Below, piece after piece: positions 48,481 through 64,000 of a stretch of DNA of 64,000 nucleotides. Each line of letters starts with the position of its first letter. Position 1 is the stretch's first letter. A program made the translations under genes and the position numbers. Under the pieces are notes generated by a model. It was not told where the DNA came from. It ran no database searches and worked only from the letters and a program-made list of their open reading frames with translations. The stretch lies in the NCBI GenBank assembly GCA_037447605.1, contig CM074806.1, positions 3,763,755 through 3,827,754 on the forward strand, written 5' to 3'. The stretch comes from Zygnema circumcarinatum (lineage: Eukaryota; Streptophyta; Zygnematophyceae; Zygnematales; Zygnemataceae).

Positions 48481-50418
48481 GTGGCATTCCTCTTTTGCGA
48501 TACGAGGTGAATCTTGAAAGATCTTTTCGTATCAACCAATCGTTTGTCTGTTAGTGCCAATCTCCAGCTGATCGCCGCCATGCCACGTGGGCTCGGCCAA
48601 TATACGAGCGCCGCCTGCCCAAAAGATGTTGTCGGCGAAGTTTGTCACGGCCTGTTCGCAAACAAGACCTTTTCTCCGAGCAGCGACCACCGTGCCACGT
48701 GTCTACACGACGGGCGGCGTGACCACGTCATCCCTGTGCTGGCGCCCCCGCTCCCAATCCCGCGGCGCACCATCCGGCGCCGGTCAACGGACGGTCCCGA
48801 TCGCCCGCTCTTGAATGACGCCCGCCCGGCCACCCGACGGAGGCCGAATCGACGGCTGCGATCGACTCTTCTGTCTCCGTCTCGCCGATCCGGGCGCGCG
48901 GATCCTTCGTACGGCACAACTCCCGACAAAACGACCGTACGTATGTCTGCCGCGGATACTTGCCGCCCGCCCTCCTACTCCTGGCAGGCCCGGGCGGCAC
49001 TTTGTCCCTTTTCAACCGCTTCGTACAGATTCCTTCTTTCGCCAGCCCACCGTCCGTACGGCTGGCCCTCCCGCGCGACTGCCAGCTCCGCCCGCTTGCG
49101 TCCGTACATATGTTCGTACGTTTACCGTACGGCCTCCCGCGCCCGTATTCCGGGGGGCCCCTTGGCGCGGTCCAATCATCCGTACGATGCTGCGCGCCGC
49201 GCCGGCCGGTGCCGGCCAGTCGCTTTTCCGCCGGCCGGCGACAGCGACCGGCGGGTCCGCCCTCTTATTTCTTGGGTCCGCCACCGGCGGCCGGCAATTT
49301 TTTTTTTTTTTTTGTTTTTTTGAAAAAAATGATTTCAACTCTGGTGACGGGCTACTCGGCGCGCGCCTCGTGGCAGGGGTCGGTCGGCTCTTTGGAGGCG
49401 GGCCGGGCGGTTCGCGGAGGGAGGGAGGGAGGGAGGGAGGGAGGGAGCGAGGCGAGGGGTCTCTTTCACTCGAGCAGGGCAGCCATGGCAGCCGCCGCCT
49501 GCGACCGGGCGGGGAGGGCGGGCAGCGCGAGAAGGGCCTCGGGGAGGCGGTGAGGTGGCCATGGCTTTGGCGCGGCTGAAGGATGGGGCGGCGGCTCGGG
49601 CGGGACTTGGATCGGCTGAGGAGAGGGGGGGCGGGAGGGGGCAGGCGGTTTGATGGACGCGTGTAGGGCGGCGAGGTGAGGTCGAATAGGGCGGTATTGA
49701 GTGATTTTACTATTGCTTTTTTTTCTTGTGTGCTGTTTGGCATTTGTAAGGGACAGGGTGTCGTTTGCCCAGTTCTTGTAGGGTCCGTTTTTTTGAATTG
49801 CGTTTGAATCACTGCGAGGGAGAGGCTGCATTTGCAATGTTTGATTTGCTGACGCTCACTCACGAATGTACATCCTTCGAAGCGTGTAGCTTGAGGAGCA
49901 GGAGGAGCGGCTGGAGAGATGTTCTTATCTTGTGAATGAGAGAGAGAGAGAAAAAGAGGGAGAGAGAGTGGGGGAGAGAAAGAGGAAGGCGGGCCATGAG
50001 AATGATGATGCTAGTGGAAGGAAAGACAAGCTTTCTTTCTTGCTGTCCGCATTCAGTTCAGCTTGAGAGTCTCACGCTTTGTCCACAATTTCTTTTTGCC
50101 AGACTCCGACCGCCCGCTGTTGCTGGTTTTGAGTGCGTACATATGGGGACATTGATCAGCAAACGCTCAATAAGATAGGGATCGATAAATAACATCGTTA
50201 GTTTATGTATTAATAAAGTATATATATAATGACATAATTAGTTTTAGGATGCAACTAACAGCATTAATGAATCGTTAGAATGAGTAGAGCTCCGCCTTTA
50301 TATTCCTTCCAAGTATAATCCTTTAGGTCCCATCACCATTTGTAGGAATTCTTACATTACATCAGTATAAAGCCTTCTTCTATAAAGAGTCAGTGACCCC
50401 ATCAGCTAGGCAGCAGAA
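48481..50418. promoter_or_regulatory. RLK upstream region with CGTACG island
   Basis: G-boxes at 48586 and 48695. Between 48906 and 49185 there are about eight CGTACG, CCGTAC or CGTACA cores. A T run (49298-49320), GGGA repeats (49419-49448) and GA repeats (49936-49985) follow. A 269-codon open frame at 48514-49323 is GC-driven, ends in a phenylalanine run from the T tract, and is rejected as a gene. Confidence 0.45.
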
Positions 50419-54033
<3,615 letters not shown>

Positions 54034-54520
54034 CCGAGAAATGGTACCACAAGTGGTGCTATGTAATGTTGTGACAGGTATTTGGCAAACAAAAGTTTGG
54101 CACGCGGGTCTTGGCTCAGTTCTTACCCTTTTCCCCCTTTTTGCACTGAGGTTCAGCCTCTTGTTCTCTCCCCGTTTGATTGCCCAAACAGTCTTTTATC
54201 GGCTGCTGGGTTTTCTGCTTGTGTGAAAGCCTGCCAACATAGGGCTCCCATTCAAAAGTATAAGGTGTAACATAGGCTGAAATAAACTGGTAGCCTGCCT
54301 GAACATTGTTGTTTGTGGTGCGTTCAGTCTATCGTACACCTGGTTTGGAAGTTGCAAACCGTAGTGATTACACTATGTATTCGATTTTCTGGAATTGAAT
54401 TGAAAGGAAGCTTTGCGACGCTATGATCTCTAAATTTCCTAGGGGCTCATTCTCGGGGTCCTACTCGAACTAAAAGCACACCATTTTCAAACTGTCTTAA
54501 ACGCACTTCTCTCTTGTCTC
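54034..54520. other. Gap between convergent RLK and RBM34-like genes
   Basis: About 490 nt shared 3' flank. Nothing beyond likely UTR and polyadenylation sequence is seen (AATAAA-like AAATAAA at about 54280). Confidence 0.5.
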
Positions 54521-57328
54521 CTATGGCCTCCCCTTCTTTCCTGAGCCTGCCTTCCCCCTTGATGGCCTTCCGAACGTCCCTCCTCCACGCTTCGCTGCTC
54601 CCCCCCTCCCTCGTCCTGGGCCCCCCATAGCGAGTGTCCTCCCCCCACCAGCTTCTATCGCCTGCATGGCTGCCGAAGCCTTTTGAGCAAACTTTCTTGC
54701 AGCTACCGCTGGTCTCTTCCCACTTTTCCCTTTTCCCATCCCTCCCCTAACAGCTTCTAGCACGCTTTGAGTGCTCCTCTCCCTATTTCCTCTGCCAAAC
54801 CCTCCACCTTCACCTCCTGCTTTCGGAACAGTACCAATTTCCTTCACTGCCTTTCCACCTGGTTTCCCCGATCGGAGCCCTTCCCATGGTTGGCGCTTCA
54901 CTTTAGTTTTCATGTTTGCATCGTCATTTTCGGATCCAACCCCTCCTTGCATCTCCTCCTGCGATTTCCGCCTCTCATAGCCGTCCTGTACAACAGGCGG
55001 TTGCGGAGCCGCCACATTCTTTTGGGCTGCCCCAGGGATCGGCCTGGTTATTCTCAGCAGCCGATCACGAAGTTTAATGTCCATTGTGTTCAGAGCGTTC
55101 CTTGCCGCCTTCTGCTCTCCCATTCATATAAGAAATCAGGTAAGTTTGATCAGCCCAGGCTACCTTGGTCAGAGACCTTATGAGTCCACGAGCCTTAAGG
55201 AAAATAAGTGCGGATCCAGTCTTTCCCGTGGGTCACTTTTTACAAAAAGAAATACGAGCATCTTACCTTCGTCTTGAAAAGCACAAAGGCGATACCACGC
55301 CCCAGATTTGAATGGCGGTCTCGTATCACTCTCACTGCCTCTACCACATCCTTCTCCTCCAACGCTTCAAGATTTCCAAATAACTGATACAGCTCCTCCT
55401 CCTGTTGCACATGATAGAAATCGTTAAATCAAAACAGCCTGCGGCCTCAAAACTTGCCTCGTCAAACCATGAAAGCTGCCGCACCTAGAAAGATGTATGT
55501 AGTGCAGGTGCTCGACAACGAGTAAAGCTACCTCCACATCGTAAGGAAGATTCCCGATGAAGACGGAGCGTGTACGATCGTACTCTGTGACTGCTGCTGT
55601 TGTAGCTTCAGCGCCACTACTTGGGGCTGCATGGTCCACGCGAATATGGTGACCAAAAAGCTGCAAAGGGAAGGAGCTGCAGGAAAGTTACAGGACAGCG
55701 ACTTTAACAACTTCTGTGGCTTTTTGTGAGCCAATCATTAGGCAGCTTATCATGCACCATCACTCTTCCGAAGCCTCAAACACCTCCACTTTTCCTCCTG
55801 TTGAACATCAGCACAGCTCATCCTTCTCAGCAACAAAAACATCTAAATTAATTAAATTTGGCCGTCACATTTCAGGTCACGTGCTGGGCTTATGCCACAC
55901 CACTAGGCAGATCCACTTTCGAATGCCGTAATCCTCGTTTCTTCCCCAAAGGGAGAAAGACCGACCTCTTTCCCATTATGTTGAAGAGCAGCTGTGGCTG
56001 ATTCCTCCTCTTTAAAGACCAAATAAGCATTACAGCTGGAAAACCATCCGACCAAGGGGAAAATTCGAAGAACGGCATCAGACGACATAAGCATGCGACT
56101 CTGAATTACATTCGATTTCAGAAAGCTTATCCCCTTTTGCAGCCGTTCAGCTGTGATGAAAAATGGAACACTCCCCGCTAAAGAATTGCTGCTCCCCACT
56201 ACACACACCTTTTACGAACTTCGCTGAGTTGGCCAACAATGACTGCCGCCTTCCTCGGCATTTTTGTCTTCACACAGCAAACAACAAAAGCGATAGGACG
56301 AGGGTGAGGCTGAGCGGTTTCTATAAGTGGTTTGCCTTTCTGTAAACTTCACATTACTAGTAACAACTGGTTTACAGAACCGAAACATTCCAAAAGCCTT
56401 GAAAACTCTATTTCACTTAAGTGCCTGTAGTACCTCACGTAAACAGTCAAACAAACCTTTTCAATAGACACTGACGATCCTACATAGCTTGTGTTTGATT
56501 GTGACAATTAACAATTGTAACGAGCTAAGCAAAACTAAAACAAAGCTTCGAGTTACGATCCCTTGAAGCATAATGCAGACTCATTCACCGCTAGCATTGA
56601 GAGGTATGAGCTTGAAACAAAAAAGGATGAACAGTACCGGGTGAATCTAAGGAAATTTCATTATTTCAAACATGAAAACTGTAAACTTGAAAAAAGAAAA
56701 TTGTTCGGATTTGACGACAACGACAACTGGCGGAACACGTAGGCCGTTGAAATGAGGATTGTCGGAAGCTCACAAGAGCTCAACTCTAAGGGCGAGTTCA
56801 CGGCCGTGAAATTATTGAATTGCTACTATTTGGGTTTTAAAGAATGCAAAATTAAAAAGCTGAAAGCTGAAGAGGCTCAACACATGTAGTCTCAACGGAG
56901 CACGACTGAGCGCGTTTCTCGACCGGGAAAGCCCTCCGTAACTCAAAGCAAAGAAACGATATGTCACAAAGTCAACAACCCTAAAAACTGCCTATTCGCA
57001 AAGCCCAATTGCCGGTGCTGACCTCTGCCAGGGGCACGGAGCGAATCCTGAGCGACTCCACCGTCCCGAACTGCGTAAACTCCCTCACAATAGCCTTCTT
57101 CTTCGCCGACTTGGGTAGGTTTCCCAAAAATACCGTCCTACGAAGTCGCTGGGCCTCTTCCTCCGGCGTCTCCCTCTCCCTCTCGCTCTCCCTCTTCTTC
57201 TCCAGCACCTCTTTCCGTCTACCACCCTCTTCATCGCTGCTATCCTCTTCAAAATCCCTCTTCCTCTTCCTCCTGCCGCCCACGCGCGCTTCTGGAGACG
57301 CCATGTGGCGCTTCAAGCTGCCCTCCAT
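54521..57328 (-). CDS. RNA-binding protein 34 / Nop12-like nucleolar protein
   Basis: Two-RRM protein of the RBM34/Nop12 family; the yeast member acts in 60S pre-rRNA processing. Exons 57328-57023, 56133-56084, 56035-55966, 55660-55532, 55401-55267, 55111-54521; about 426 residues. RRM1 starts TVFLGNLPKSAKKKAI and FGTVESLRIRSVPLAE, is interrupted by the family's insert, and resumes NAYLVFKEEESATAAL. RRM2 carries SVFIGNLPYDVE, then VRVIRDRHSNLGRGIAFVLF. The C-terminus is long, basic and Gly-rich (ends GKKGRP), typical of nucleolar proteins. The ATG at 57328 has a gcagccATGG context; a longer open frame upstream begins without ATG. The two small exons 2 and 3 are the least certain: I placed them by phase and by the AEG...NAY spacing. 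Confidence 0.88.
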
Positions 57329-58139
57329 GGCTGCCACCCTCTCCTCCAGAAGCCCTCTCTCCCCGTCCCCCTCCCAGCTCCCTTCTGCACATTTCCCGCT
57401 CCATGATCCCAAAACCAGTTCTGTTCAAACTACAGTTTATATTTTTCTCAAAATCTAGTTTACGGTTTCCCGTGTGAATCTCGGCGGTCGTGCTTTCATT
57501 TCGACGGGACTGAGAACAGCGTGCATATAACTTCCCGGCTCCTGCCGGCCGGCCGGTAGCCGTCCCCAAGTAGCGTCCCCGGCAGAACGTACCGGAAATC
57601 TAGCAGCTTACCGCCTGCCCATCGACGTCCTTCCAGGTGTCCCTCACCATTCCCTACGCGTCCCCTGAACGAGTACCCGGTCGGGCCCGTCAGTGCAACT
57701 TTTTCCGGTCGTGGCCGCGCGAACCGGCGGAGGCGCTTTCCGCCGTACGGTTTTGTACCGTACGGTCGGGTCCGGTCCCGTCCGGTCTGCCGCCCGGCGT
57801 TGTCCGACCAAGAAAGCGGGTAACCGACACGGACTGCCGCCAGTTCCATGACCAATCTCCGACTGTTCTCGTACAGTTACCGTCGCCTTCAACAGGTGCA
57901 GTGTCGGTGGAGAGCGGCCGGCACGCGACTGTTGTCACTGCTCTGCCAACGAGGACTTGCCACGTGGCAAATGCATTATGTGTACGGATGATTGCTGGCC
58001 AATGGGGGAAATGCCGTACATATGCTGATCGTACGAAGTACGGTCCTGTGCAGTACAAATAGGCTGCCGTCTTTTGATTTTTCATTTTTTCTCTCTCACT
58101 CTCACTCGCCCCTCTCTCTCTCTCTGTCTCTCTCTCTCT
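57329..58139. promoter_or_regulatory. Divergent promoter of the RBM34-like and LRR genes
   Basis: An 811-bp gap. CGTAC/GTACG cores at about 57586, 57742, 57755-57760, 57870, 57980, 58013, 58030 and 58038; one extended G-box GCCACGTGGC at 57959. A CT-repeat leader (58090-58138) directly precedes the LRR start codon. Confidence 0.55.
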
Positions 58140-63960
<5,821 letters not shown>

Positions 63961-64000
63961 GTGAGCTGCGGCTTTCAAACGTTGCATTCACATTTCTAGA

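Noticed and set aside
48514-49323. 269-codon open frame
   Set aside because: Arg/Pro/Ser-biased, ends in phenylalanines from a T run, no family resemblance, and overlaps other long frames in a GC-rich promoter-like region.
54767-55183. 138-codon open frame on the + strand
   Set aside because: Antisense to the last exon of the RBM34-like gene.

Overview
The window is nuclear DNA from a green (streptophyte) eukaryote. Every recognisable gene is split by GT-AG introns. Plant-specific families are present: a plastid SecY homologue (SCY2 type), GRAS regulators, a plant receptor-like kinase and an LRR protein. The first 15 kb carries a nearly complete DNA-PKcs gene, a protein that Arabidopsis lacks. 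DNA-PKcs together with GRAS genes and G-box promoters suggests an early-diverging land plant (bryophyte, lycophyte or fern) or a charophyte/zygnematophyte alga. I cannot name the species.

Layout. 143-15112 (-): DNA-PKcs, 33 exons mapped from the start codon to the FAT region; the kinase domain lies beyond the left edge. 15113-18160: promoter region with four closely spaced G-boxes, then a nest of repeats (inverted-repeat element, small hAT-like MITE, ~0.6 kb foldback) and the SCY2 5' flank. 18161-25185 (+): SCY2, 14 exons. 25186-27255: no gene seen. 27256-33219: three related two-exon genes of a family I do not recognise, orientations -, +, -. 33220-36891: CGTACG-rich upstream DNA and repeats. 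36892-40513 (-) and 42706-46556 (+): two GRAS genes, head to head, with the same five-exon structure. 46557-50418: no gene seen, but G-box and CGTACG-rich DNA. 50419-54033 (+): membrane-anchored receptor-like kinase, 9 exons. 54521-57328 (-): RBM34/Nop12-like RNA-binding protein, 6 exons. 58140-63960 (+): LRR protein in which almost every repeat is its own ~72-nt exon; it runs off the right edge.

How the genes relate. There is no operon-like logic. DNA-PKcs would act in Ku-dependent DNA end joining, SCY2 in plastid protein translocation, RBM34-like in the nucleolus (ribosome biogenesis), the GRAS pair in transcription, and the RLK and LRR protein at the plasma membrane. Three intergenic gaps are divergent promoters (genes A/B, GRAS1/GRAS2, RBM34/LRR). 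Most gene-flanking gaps share two short motifs, CACGTG (G-box) and CGTACG/CCGTAC, at densities well above chance.

The items that seem least described are the three-gene family at 27-33 kb, the promoter islands, the plant DNA-PKcs with SQ/TQ clusters at the expected places, and a candidate minor-spliceosome intron in that gene. Exon boundaries were worked out by hand from reading frame, splice consensus, intron phase and recalled family alignments; those marked uncertain need transcript data.
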